A stretch of DNA of 52,944 nt, taken from an uncultured Pelagibacteraceae bacterium. GTDB taxonomy: Bacteria; Pseudomonadota; Alphaproteobacteria; Pelagibacterales; Pelagibacteraceae. Below are positions 8,739 through 16,473 of this stretch, piece after piece. The notes under the pieces were generated by a model. That model ran no database searches. It saw only the letters and a list, made by a program, of their open reading frames with translations, and was not told the origin of the DNA. The stretch's first letter is position 1. The number at the start of each line of letters is the position of its first letter. Location of the stretch: assembly GCA_902524545.1 (NCBI GenBank), contig CABZDW010000008.1, forward strand, positions 1-52,944, in the 5' to 3' direction. A program made the translations under genes and the position numbers.

Positions 8739-8995
8739 TAATCTAGAAGTTTCCAAAAATTAAATTTTTTCTTTTTATCTTTGCTAGATTTCTCTACATA
8801 TTGGATGATATCTTTAGTATCATTTTCTAAAACTGGCAATTTTTCAGAATAAATATCAATTTTTTTGTCAATATTACTCAAAGATCTAAAAGAATTTTTT
8901 TTATTATCATCTGAAAAATAATACTTACCTGTAAAAAATATAAAAAAACCAATGAATAATAAAAATATTAAATATTTAATTTCTTTTAGCATCAC
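8738..8995 (-). CDS. Small membrane-anchored protein of unknown function
   Basis: Unrecognised 85-residue protein. It has one N-terminal hydrophobic helix (about residues 6-25) followed by a highly charged lysine- and aspartate-rich tail predicted to sit outside or inside the membrane. It lies exactly between argS (four-base overlap) and nagZ (one-base overlap), where other Alphaproteobacteria usually encode a SPOR-domain envelope protein. No SPOR domain can be seen; this could be a remnant consisting of the anchor and linker only, or an unrelated small protein. It may start at the first or second methionine. Confidence 0.7.
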   Translation of the reverse strand: MMLKEIKYLIFLLFIGFFIFFTGKYYFSDDNKKNSFRSLSNIDKKIDIYSEKLPVLENDTKDIIQYVEKSSKDKKKKFNFWKLLD

Positions 8996-10722
8996 ATTTT
9001 ATCTGGCGTAGATACTCCAACTATATTCATTCCAGATTTTACTACATTAGAAATAGCTTTAAGAAAAATCAATTTATCATCTGTTATTTTTTTTTGATTA
9101 TTAATAAATCTTTTGTCCGGATTATCCTTACCTAAATTCCAATATGAGTGAAATAAAGAGGCTAATTCATATAAATAAGTCGGTATTCTATGCGGCTCAA
9201 GCTTATTACAAGATACATCGATACACTTAGGCCATTCAGATAATTTTTTTAAAATTTTAATTTCATCTTTGGAATATTCAAAATCGTACTTGGTAATATC
9301 TAGATCTGATTTTAAATCTTTATCAAGATGTCTATATACTGAACATATTCTTGCATAACAATATTGAATGTAATAAAGGTGGTTATCTTTTGATTTTTCT
9401 ATAACGTTATCAAAATCAAAATCGAGTTCAACATCACTACTTCGATTTAGCATTATGAATCTTGTTGCATCCTTTCCAACCTCATTAATTAAATCATCTA
9501 TAGTTATATAGTCTCCTTTTCTTTTAGACATTTTAAATGGTTTGTTATCTTTAATAAGTTTAACCAGTTGGCTTACTTTACAAATTAATCTATCTTTAGA
9601 GTTTGATAGAGCTTCGACAGATGATGAAATTCTCTTTATATAACCAGCATGATCTGCACCTAAAATATTAATAAGCCTATCAAATTTTCTGTCTAATTTA
9701 TTTTTATGGTATGCAACATCACTTGCAAAATAAGTCCAAGCGCCATCTAATTTTTTTAATGCTCTATCTTTATCATCTCCAAAATTGGTTGATCGAAAAA
9801 GCAACTGCTCGCGTTCAACCCAATTACTGTCATCTTCACCAGCAGGTGCCTTTATTTTTCCTTTATAAACAAATTTGTTTTTTTGAAGAAACTCAACAAC
9901 TTTTTCCACTTCTTGATTTTCAACTAATTTTTTTTCACTGACAAAGTTATCATGATTAATGCCAAGACTTTTAAGATTATTTTTGATTAACTTTAATGCC
10001 TCGTTAATAGCTAAAGAGGTCAATTCTCTAGATATTTTGTCAAAATTTTTAAAATCAATATTTTTATTTGAGTTTAAAATGTTTTGAGCAAAGTCAATTA
10101 GATAGTCTCCAGGATATAAATCTTCATTGTCCATTGGAAAAGGTTCATTAAAATAAATCTCTCTTATTCTATAATAAACTGACTTTGTAAAATTTATAAT
10201 CTGATTACCATAATCGTTTATATAATACTCTTTTGTAACTCTATTATTATTAAATAATAAAAGATTTGCCATCACATCGCCTAATATTGCCCCTCTACAA
10301 TGACCAACATGTAAAGGACCTGTTGGATTAGCAGATACAAATTCTATTAGGTAATTTTTTTTAATATTTTTATTTGTTCCAAAAGATTTGGAATTTTTAA
10401 TCACCTCTTTAATAAAATTTGTCCAAAAAATGGGTTTAAATTTAATGTTGATAAAACCAGGTTTTACAACTGATATGTCTTCAACAAATTTATCCTCTTT
10501 TTTAATTATTTCTACCAAAATTGAAGCCAGATCTGATGGAGATTTATTATTAATCTTAGAAAGGACCATGGCTACATTGGTAGAAATATCACTATCAAAT
10601 TTTGAAGGTGGAATTTCAGCAGTTATCCCGTTTAGTGAATCTGGTAGAATCAAATCTCCATTTAAAGAAAGTGTTGAAAGGATTTTTTTTATTTTATCTA
10701 AATACTGTTCAAAAATATTCAT
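8992..10722 (-). CDS. argS: Arginyl-tRNA synthetase
   Basis: Class I arginyl-tRNA synthetase (576 aa, full length). The HIGH signature appears in FVSANPTGPLHVGHCRGAIL and the KMSK loop as FKMSKRKGDYITIDDL. The N-terminal Add-1 domain is present, with a FINIKFKP-type end, and the C-terminal helical anticodon-binding domain is of the DALR type. It overlaps dgt by four bases and the small membrane protein by four bases, so it sits in a tightly coupled dgt-argS-nagZ-scpAB transcript. Confidence 0.98.
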   Translation of the reverse strand: MNIFEQYLDKIKKILSTLSLNGDLILPDSLNGITAEIPPSKFDSDISTNVAMVLSKINNKSPSDLASILVEIIKKEDKFVEDISVVKPGFINIKFKPIFWTNFIKEVIKNSKSFGTNKNIKKNYLIEFVSANPTGPLHVGHCRGAILGDVMANLLLFNNNRVTKEYYINDYGNQIINFTKSVYYRIREIYFNEPFPMDNEDLYPGDYLIDFAQNILNSNKNIDFKNFDKISRELTSLAINEALKLIKNNLKSLGINHDNFVSEKKLVENQEVEKVVEFLQKNKFVYKGKIKAPAGEDDSNWVEREQLLFRSTNFGDDKDRALKKLDGAWTYFASDVAYHKNKLDRKFDRLINILGADHAGYIKRISSSVEALSNSKDRLICKVSQLVKLIKDNKPFKMSKRKGDYITIDDLINEVGKDATRFIMLNRSSDVELDFDFDNVIEKSKDNHLYYIQYCYARICSVYRHLDKDLKSDLDITKYDFEYSKDEIKILKKLSEWPKCIDVSCNKLEPHRIPTYLYELASLFHSYWNLGKDNPDKRFINNQKKITDDKLIFLKAISNVVKSGMNIVGVSTPDKM

Positions 10723-11837
10723 TTAAAATTTTTGTGAAGGTTGATTGCATATCTGTCTGTCATTCCTGATATAAAATCTGAAATTGCTCTGTGTTTATTA
10801 TTTGAGTAATGATTTATTGAAATAAATTTTTTAGGGTTTTTTTTTATTTTATTAAACAGTTTTTTAATTATTAATTTGCCATTATTGTTTTTTTTTAGAA
10901 CTGTTATATTATTATACATCTTTGTTTTTAAAAAAAATCTTATTTCATTTACAGAATCTTTAACTTTTTCAGAAAAATCCACCATTGTTAAATTTGCTTT
11001 AGTAATATCTTTATAATTTTTTATTTTGTTAATCTTCAAATTGGCTTTGGTATTTTTGATTAAATCTCTTATCATTTGATCAATAGAGTCTCTTATAATC
11101 TGATATGTTACAATTTTATAGTTTTGTTTGTTTATCTTTTTTTTATATATTTTATAAATTTCTTTAAAAAAGTTAATTTCTATTAACTCCTCTAGTTTGA
11201 ATAAATTTGCATTTATACCATCTTGAATATCATGATTGTTATAAGCTATATCATCTGAAATAGCTGAAACTTGAGCCTCTAATGATGGATATGTCTGAAA
11301 ATTAATCTTATGATTGAATTTTTTTACTCCAATTAAACTATCAACTAAATCTAATTCATAAACTGGACCATTATGCTTAATCAATCCCTCTAACGTTTCA
11401 ATTGAAAGATTTAACCCACTATACTTAAGATATTTATTCTCTAAAAACATAACCACACGAAGAGTTTGTAAATTATGATCAAAGCCTCCGTAACCCTCCA
11501 TACATTCATTAAGAGAGTCCTCACCAGCATGACCAAAAGGTGGATGACCCAAATCATGTGCCAGACTTAAGGTTTCAACTAGATCCTCATTCAATTCGAG
11601 ATATCTTGCAATAGATCGTGCAATTTGAGCAACTTCCATGGAATGGGTTAATCTTGTTCTGTAATGATCACCTTCTGTGTTAACAAATACTTGTGTCTTA
11701 TGTTTGAGCCTTCTAAATGAGGCGCTGTGAACTATTCGATCTCTATCTCTTTGAAATGGCGATCTATATTTTGATCCAGTTTCATTGAATATTCTTCCTC
11801 TGCTTTTGGTAAGAGCAATCTTTGAGTATTTTTTCAT
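10719..11837 (-). CDS. dgt: Deoxyguanosinetriphosphate triphosphohydrolase-like protein
   Basis: HD-domain dNTP triphosphohydrolase (372 aa). It shows the N-terminal YRSPFQRDRDRIVHSASFRR stretch, TRLTHSMEVAQIAR (first metal-binding His), LAHDLGHPPFGHAGE (the HD pair) and DDIAYNNHDIQDG (the distal Asp). This is the alphaproteobacterial type 2 dGTPase-like family. It probably acts in dNTP pool balance, although the true substrate in this clade is not known to me. It is the first gene of the minus-strand run ending at secF, divergent from the Fe-S carrier gene. Confidence 0.94.
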   Translation of the reverse strand: MKKYSKIALTKSRGRIFNETGSKYRSPFQRDRDRIVHSASFRRLKHKTQVFVNTEGDHYRTRLTHSMEVAQIARSIARYLELNEDLVETLSLAHDLGHPPFGHAGEDSLNECMEGYGGFDHNLQTLRVVMFLENKYLKYSGLNLSIETLEGLIKHNGPVYELDLVDSLIGVKKFNHKINFQTYPSLEAQVSAISDDIAYNNHDIQDGINANLFKLEELIEINFFKEIYKIYKKKINKQNYKIVTYQIIRDSIDQMIRDLIKNTKANLKINKIKNYKDITKANLTMVDFSEKVKDSVNEIRFFLKTKMYNNITVLKKNNNGKLIIKKLFNKIKKNPKKFISINHYSNNKHRAISDFISGMTDRYAINLHKNFK

Positions 11838-11887
11838 CCTTTAAAATAAAATTATAAGTATTATATTAGTAATACCAATGATCACTG

Positions 11888-12205
11888 ATGATAAAAGAAA
11901 TTAAATTTACTGAAAAAGCCCTTAAACAGATCAATGTTTTGCTGTCTAAAAAAGACAAAGGATCTTTTTTTAGAATCGCTATTAAAGGTGGTGGTTGCTC
12001 AGGCTTTCAATATGAATTTACTTTTGACAAAGAAAAAGCAGCAGATGATTTAAATTATGAAAATATATTGATAGATAAAACCTCTGCAGATTTATTAAAA
12101 GGATCAGAAATAGACTATGTTTCTGAATTAATTGGTGAACAATTCAAAATAACTAATCCGCAAACCAAATCTTCTTGTGGTTGTGGTGTTTCGTTTTCTC
12201 TTTAA
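11888..12205 (+). CDS. erpA: A-type iron-sulfur carrier / insertion protein (ErpA/IscA family)
   Basis: HesB/IscA-family protein (105 aa) that delivers Fe-S clusters to apo-enzymes. The three conserved cysteines are visible: one in GGGCSGFQYEF and two in the C-terminal SSCGCGVSF. Location between dgt and exonuclease III is the usual alphaproteobacterial site of the ErpA-type carrier, which favours ErpA over IscA. Its stop overlaps the exonuclease start by one base. LipA and IlvD, both encoded in this window, are potential clients by inference. Confidence 0.92.
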   Translation: MIKEIKFTEKALKQINVLLSKKDKGSFFRIAIKGGGCSGFQYEFTFDKEKAADDLNYENILIDKTSADLLKGSEIDYVSELIGEQFKITNPQTKSSCGCGVSFSL

Positions 12206-12981
12206 TGATTATTTCCTCGTGGAATGTAAATTCTGTGCGAGCACGTATTGAAAATATCAAAAGTTATCTGCTAAAGTACAAACCTGATGTTGTGATGATG
12301 CAAGAAATTAAAACTGAGGATGTAAACTTTCCCTATGATGATTTTTCCTCAATGGACTATGAAAGTCATGTATTTGGTCAAAAAAGTTACAATGGTGTTG
12401 CTATAATCTCAAAAGGAAAATTAAAAAATGTTAAAACAGACTTAATCAAAGATAAACTAAAACAATCAAGAATAATCTCAGCTGAACTTGAATACAAAAA
12501 GAAAAATATTCAAATAATTAATATTTATACACCAAATGGTAACCCTGTAGATACTGAAAAATATGATTACAAAAAAAAATGGCTCGATGATTTAATCAAA
12601 CAATTAAAAGCTTTGACTAAAAAAAATCAAAATATAATTCTAGCAGGTGACTTTAATATTATTCCTGCAGCAGAAGATGTCTATAATCCAAAAAGCTTTG
12701 AAGATGATGCTTTGTTTAGATTAGAAATTAGAAAAAAACTAAGAGAAATAATTAATCTTGGTTTTAATGATGTTTATAGACATTTTAATGAGACCAAAGA
12801 AGGATATACCTTTTGGGATTACATGAGAGGAGCCTGGCAGAAGAATAATGGTATGAGAATAGATCATTTTTTAGTTTCTAACTCTTTAATAGACCAAATA
12901 AAGTCTATAAACATAAATAAAGATCCTAGAGGAAGAGAAAAACCCTCAGATCATACTCCAATAGAGATAACTTTAATCTAA
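12205..12981 (+). CDS. xthA: Exodeoxyribonuclease III
   Basis: ExoIII-type AP endonuclease/3'-5' exonuclease (258 aa) of base-excision repair. It carries the EEP-fold motifs: SSWNVNSVRARI, MMQEIKTED (metal-binding Glu), NIYTPNGNP, AGDFNIIPAAEDVYNP (Asp/Asn) and the final SDHTPIEI His. I chose the ATG at 12205, which makes a TAATG overlap with the Fe-S carrier and starts right before the conserved SWNVNS; the frame is open further upstream but that would bury the start in erpA. The stop is interlocked with the convergent znuA stop. Confidence 0.96.
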   Translation: MIISSWNVNSVRARIENIKSYLLKYKPDVVMMQEIKTEDVNFPYDDFSSMDYESHVFGQKSYNGVAIISKGKLKNVKTDLIKDKLKQSRIISAELEYKKKNIQIINIYTPNGNPVDTEKYDYKKKWLDDLIKQLKALTKKNQNIILAGDFNIIPAAEDVYNPKSFEDDALFRLEIRKKLREIINLGFNDVYRHFNETKEGYTFWDYMRGAWQKNNGMRIDHFLVSNSLIDQIKSININKDPRGREKPSDHTPIEITLI

Positions 12982-14036
12982 CAACCTTTGAAAGATTTTG
13001 ACATGTTTCCGATTAATTCAAAATATAAATCTTTACCAGGGTCTAGTGTAGCTCCTAATGGATCTATTACTCCTGTTGCAACATTAGTATCTTTTGCAAC
13101 TGCCTTAATAATATCTGGATTGAATTGAGGTTCTGAAAATATACAACTCACTTTATCATGTTCAATTATCTCTCTAATTTCAGCTAATTGTTCAGCTCCA
13201 GGCATTACATCGGTATTAACAGTAAATGCTCCTAGAATATTTACACCAAATCTTTTTTCGAAATATTGATATGCATCATGAAAAACAATTGATCTAAAAT
13301 CTTTATTTAAATCAGATTTTATTTTTTTAGTAAGCTTATCTAAATCTTTGTGAGCTTTTTTAAGATTGGCTTTATATTTTGTCTCATTCTGTTTGTCATT
13401 TTCGATCAGATGTTCTGCCATTTCACTCAAAATTACTTTTGCATTCATAGGATCTAACCAAATGTGTGGATCAAATTCACCGTGCGCATGACCTTCGTGT
13501 TCGTGACCATGATCATCATGGTCGTCTTCTTTATGCCCCTCTTTGTCATGATCATCATCATGTCCATGTTCTTTATCTTTATCATGGTCGTGATCGTCGT
13601 GATCATCCTCTTTTTTCGCATGATCATCATGATCATCTTCTTTGTGCCCATGATCATCATGTTCCTCAAAAATATTTCTTTCTCTAAATTTAAGTTTAGT
13701 TAAACCTTTAATTTCCATTAACTCAATTTTTTCAGCTTTTTTTGCAATAGACTTTAGTGGTTTTTCTAAGAAACTTTCTATATCTTCACCAACCCAAAAT
13801 ATAATGTCTGCATTTTGGATCATTTTTGCATGTGATGGCTTAAGTGCAAATCCATGTGGTGAGGCGTAACCATCAACAATTAAATCTGGTTTACCAACAC
13901 CATCCATCAGATAACTTGCAAGAGAATGAATTGGTTTAATTGTTGCTACAACTTTGATTTCAGCATTAACGGGTGTAAAAATTGTTAAGAATGATAATAA
14001 TGATAATAATAATGGAAGTTTTTTAATAGTTTTCAT
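12978..14036 (-). CDS. znuA: Zinc ABC transporter, periplasmic binding protein ZnuA
   Basis: Cluster A-I metal-binding protein (352 aa). A signal peptide covers about residues 1-25. Zinc ligands are visible as His61 (ASPHGF), His191 (FDPHIWLDP) and the His in VFHDAYQYF. Between them, residues 126-186 form a long His/Asp/Lys-rich loop of DDHDDH-type repeats, a known but here extended feature of zinc-specific ZnuA that is thought to collect or sense Zn. A late cysteine (VSCIFSEPQ) and the C-terminal Cys can form the family disulfide. Divergent from znuCB-zur across two Zur-like boxes. Confidence 0.96.
   Translation of the reverse strand: MKTIKKLPLLLSLLSFLTIFTPVNAEIKVVATIKPIHSLASYLMDGVGKPDLIVDGYASPHGFALKPSHAKMIQNADIIFWVGEDIESFLEKPLKSIAKKAEKIELMEIKGLTKLKFRERNIFEEHDDHGHKEDDHDDHAKKEDDHDDHDHDKDKEHGHDDDHDKEGHKEDDHDDHGHEHEGHAHGEFDPHIWLDPMNAKVILSEMAEHLIENDKQNETKYKANLKKAHKDLDKLTKKIKSDLNKDFRSIVFHDAYQYFEKRFGVNILGAFTVNTDVMPGAEQLAEIREIIEHDKVSCIFSEPQFNPDIIKAVAKDTNVATGVIDPLGATLDPGKDLYFELIGNMSKSFKGC
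13479..13661 (-). repeat. His/Asp-rich low-complexity repeat inside znuA
   Basis: Imperfect tandem repeat of GAT/CAT/CAC codons encoding DDHDDH, EDDHDDH and DHDHDKDKEHGH units. It corresponds to the histidine-rich loop of ZnuA, about residues 126-186. The repetitive DNA also leaves other frames open on both strands, giving Met/Ile-rich and Asp/His-rich spurious reading frames. Such tracts can change length by slippage. Confidence 0.85.
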
Positions 14037-14052
14037 AGTTTAATTAAGTTAA

Positions 14053-14087
14053 ATTGTTATAATATAACATTTTGTAATAATATAACG
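14053..14087. promoter_or_regulatory. Two tandem Zur-like operator boxes in the znuA/znuC divergent promoter
   Basis: At 14055-14069 is TGTTATAATATAACA, a palindrome perfect except for the central base. A second, weaker copy TGTAATAATATAACG lies at 14073-14087, 18 bases away. This TGTTATA-N-TATAACA form is the Fur/Zur-family operator type described for alphaproteobacterial zinc uptake genes. It sits between divergent znuA and znuC, with zur downstream, so I infer zinc-dependent autoregulated repression of both transcripts. Confidence 0.8.
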
Positions 14088-14107
14088 TTTGTAAGTCAAG
14101 AGATAAA

Positions 14108-14854
14108 ATGAGTTCTAATCAAAATATATTGGTCAAATTAAAAGATGCTGGCTTTAAAATAAATGACAAATGGCTTGTCCAAGGAGTTTCACTTCAAGTT
14201 GAAAAAGGTAAAATAGTTACTCTCATTGGACCGAATGGGTCAGGAAAAAGCACCACTGCAAAAATTGCTTTAGGAATTTATAAAAAAATCGAGGGCGCAG
14301 TTGAAAAATTCACTAATAAGGTTGGATATGTTCCCCAAAAAATTTCAATTGATTGGACTTTACCACTCAGAGTTAATGATTTCATGGTACTAACTGAAAA
14401 TCTTAAGTCTGAAATAATAGATGAAGCTTTATCGTTAACTGGTGTTATTCATTTAAAAGATAAAAATTTAGGTGACTTGTCTGGTGGTGAATTTCAAAGA
14501 GTATTGCTTGCGAGAGCAATCTCAAAAAAACCAGATTTGCTGGTACTTGATGAGCCAGTCCAAGGTGTGGATTTTACTGGTGAAATAGCATTATACGAAC
14601 TTATCAAGAAAATTTCTGATGAACTGGATTGTGGTATTTTATTAATTTCTCATGACTTGCATACTGTAATGAGTGCTACAGACCACGTGGTTTGTTTGAA
14701 TGGTCATGTATGTTGCTCAGGATCACCTACAGACGTTGCAAAGAATGAAGAATATAAAGCTTTATTTGGTGATCAAGCTTCACAAATATTATCAAGGTAT
14801 GAACATAAACACGATCATATTCATACTGACGAAGGAAAAATTAAGAAAAATTAA
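14108..14854 (+). CDS. znuC: Zinc ABC transporter, ATP-binding protein ZnuC
   Basis: ABC ATPase (248 aa) energising zinc import. Walker A is GPNGSGKST, the signature is DLSGGEFQRVLLARA, Walker B is LLVLDEPVQGVD and the switch His is in LISHDLHTV. It ends with a short His-rich tail (EHKHDHIHTDE), common in ZnuC. It abuts znuB with no spacer and is divergent from znuA; the context makes zinc rather than manganese the most likely substrate. Confidence 0.95.
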   Translation: MSSNQNILVKLKDAGFKINDKWLVQGVSLQVEKGKIVTLIGPNGSGKSTTAKIALGIYKKIEGAVEKFTNKVGYVPQKISIDWTLPLRVNDFMVLTENLKSEIIDEALSLTGVIHLKDKNLGDLSGGEFQRVLLARAISKKPDLLVLDEPVQGVDFTGEIALYELIKKISDELDCGILLISHDLHTVMSATDHVVCLNGHVCCSGSPTDVAKNEEYKALFGDQASQILSRYEHKHDHIHTDEGKIKKN

Positions 14855-15658
14855 ATGTTTGATGATTTTTTTATAAGAGCTTTGGTAGCAGGAATTGGAG
14901 TTGCTTTGGTTACAGGACCCCTTGGTTGTTTTGTAATTTGGAGAAGATTATCATACTTTGGTGATACTCTATCCCACTCTGCCTTATTAGGAGTAACATT
15001 AGCCTTTACGATGGAATTCAACATTGCATTGTCGGTGTTTATAATTTCTTCCTTAATAGCCTTAACTTTAATACAACTTCAAAAAAGAACTAATCTTCCA
15101 GGGGATGCCTTGCTTGGACTTTTAGCTCACTCATCACTAGCAGTTGGGCTTGTCGTCATAGGTTTTTTAACATTTATTAGATTTGATATCATGGGATTAT
15201 TGTTTGGTGACATATTAGCAGTCACGGTGGATGATTTATTAATCATATGGATTGGGGGTGCTGTAATTCTCTTAATTCTAAAGCTGATTTGGAAACCCTT
15301 ATTTGCATCAACAGTTAATTATGAATTGGCTGAAGCTGAAGGTTTAAATCCTGATAGAGCTAAAGCTATATTCACAATTTTAATGGCAGCAATCATTGCG
15401 ATATCAATTAAAATGGTCGGATTATTATTGATTACTGGAATGTTAATTATACCTGCTGCAATGGCTCGAAATATTTCAACAAGTCCACAAAAAATGGTTA
15501 TCTTTTCAATTATTGGAGGTCTATTGTCAGTAATTTTAGGATTATTTTCCTCGTTGGAATTTAATACTTCATCAGGACCTTCAATTATAACTGCTGCTTT
15601 TTTATTGTTTATACTTTCGTTATTCAAAATCAAACAAACAATTAAATTGAAAAATTAA
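14855..15658 (+). CDS. znuB: Zinc ABC transporter, permease ZnuB
   Basis: ABC-3 family metal permease (267 aa) with about eight hydrophobic helices. Typical segments are GPLGCFVIWRRLSYFGDTLSHSALLG near the N-terminus and KMVGLLLITGMLIIPAAMAR in the ATPase-coupling region. It begins at the base following the znuC stop and is followed 16 bases later by zur. With znuA and znuC it makes a complete high-affinity zinc importer, important in seawater where zinc is scarce. Confidence 0.95.
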   Translation: MFDDFFIRALVAGIGVALVTGPLGCFVIWRRLSYFGDTLSHSALLGVTLAFTMEFNIALSVFIISSLIALTLIQLQKRTNLPGDALLGLLAHSSLAVGLVVIGFLTFIRFDIMGLLFGDILAVTVDDLLIIWIGGAVILLILKLIWKPLFASTVNYELAEAEGLNPDRAKAIFTILMAAIIAISIKMVGLLLITGMLIIPAAMARNISTSPQKMVIFSIIGGLLSVILGLFSSLEFNTSSGPSIITAAFLLFILSLFKIKQTIKLKN

Positions 15659-15674
15659 TTAGGAAAATGTAAAA

Positions 15675-16079
15675 ATGAATAAAATGCAAAATCTCTCAAA
15701 AAATCAACAAATTATTTTTGATTTAATTGATAAATCTCCTGAACCTTTAAAGGCTTATTCAATACTATTTAATGTACAAAAAAGAGGTATTAAGGCCCCT
15801 TTACAAGTTTATAGAGCATTAGACAAATTAGTTGAAATTGGAAAAATTCATAAAATTGAAAGCAGAAACGCGTTCATTGCCTGTCAAAATTCGAGTTGTC
15901 AAATTTCAAAAGCTACAGCCTTTTCAATATGTGAAAGTTGTGAAAAAGTTACAGAGATAAATAATTCTAATCTTTCAAAATATCTAACGAGCTTTAAAGA
16001 TAAAAATGGAATGAAATATAACAAATATAACCTTGAATTTTTTGGATTATGCAAAAAATGTGTATCTAAAAAGAGTTAA
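15675..16079 (+). CDS. zur: Zinc uptake regulator Zur (Fur family)
   Basis: Fur-family repressor (134 aa). The N-terminal winged helix includes KAYSILFNVQKRGIKAPLQVYRALDKLVEIGKIHKIES-type sequence around residues 28-62. The dimerisation domain has two CxxC pairs (CESC and CKKC), the structural zinc site of the family. Position directly after znuCB and behind Zur-like operators argues for Zur rather than Fur. A preceding AGGAAAATG gives a ribosome-binding site. Confidence 0.92.
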   Translation: MNKMQNLSKNQQIIFDLIDKSPEPLKAYSILFNVQKRGIKAPLQVYRALDKLVEIGKIHKIESRNAFIACQNSSCQISKATAFSICESCEKVTEINNSNLSKYLTSFKDKNGMKYNKYNLEFFGLCKKCVSKKS

Positions 16080-16087
16080 AGCTATTA

Positions 16088-16426
16088 ATGATATTTTTTA
16101 CTTTAAAGATTGTACTTGCTGCAATCATAATAGCCTTTGCTAGCTGGCTTTCAGGTCAAAATCCAAAACTTGCAGGTTTTATTATTGCTTTGCCTCTTGT
16201 ATCACTAATAGCTATAGCTTTGTCTTACTACGAGCACAATGATATAGAAAAAACAGTTCTTTTTACCAAAAGTATACTAATTGCAGTACCTGTAAGTTAT
16301 TTATTTTTTTTACCATTCTTTTTTTCTAAATCTTTAAATATGAATTTTTTCTTAATGTATGGTGCGGGATTAGGTTTGTTAATTATTGGTTTTTTTATTC
16401 ATAAATATATAACTAATTTTCTTTAA
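16088..16426 (+). CDS. DUF3147-type small membrane protein
   Basis: Polytopic membrane protein (112 aa) with four hydrophobic helices. The pattern LKIVLAAIIIAFASWLSGQNPKLAGFIIALPLVSL resembles the DUF3147 family (helix, then a KxPxLGAxIxSLPLxSLL-like stretch, then a second pair of helices). Function is unknown. It begins eight bases after zur, so it may share the zinc-responsive transcript, but this is position only; no metal-binding residues stand out. Confidence 0.75.
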   Translation: MIFFTLKIVLAAIIIAFASWLSGQNPKLAGFIIALPLVSLIAIALSYYEHNDIEKTVLFTKSILIAVPVSYLFFLPFFFSKSLNMNFFLMYGAGLGLLIIGFFIHKYITNFL

Positions 16427-16473
16427 TTCAGTTACTCTCTAATAAACTTGTAAAAATAATAACAAATAAAAAA

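Noticed and set aside
13454-13703. Met/Ile-rich and Asp/His-rich open frames on both strands over the znuA repeat
   Set aside because: They are shadows of the GAT/CAT repeat encoding the ZnuA His-rich loop; no ribosome-binding sites, strongly biased composition, and the znuA frame explains the DNA.
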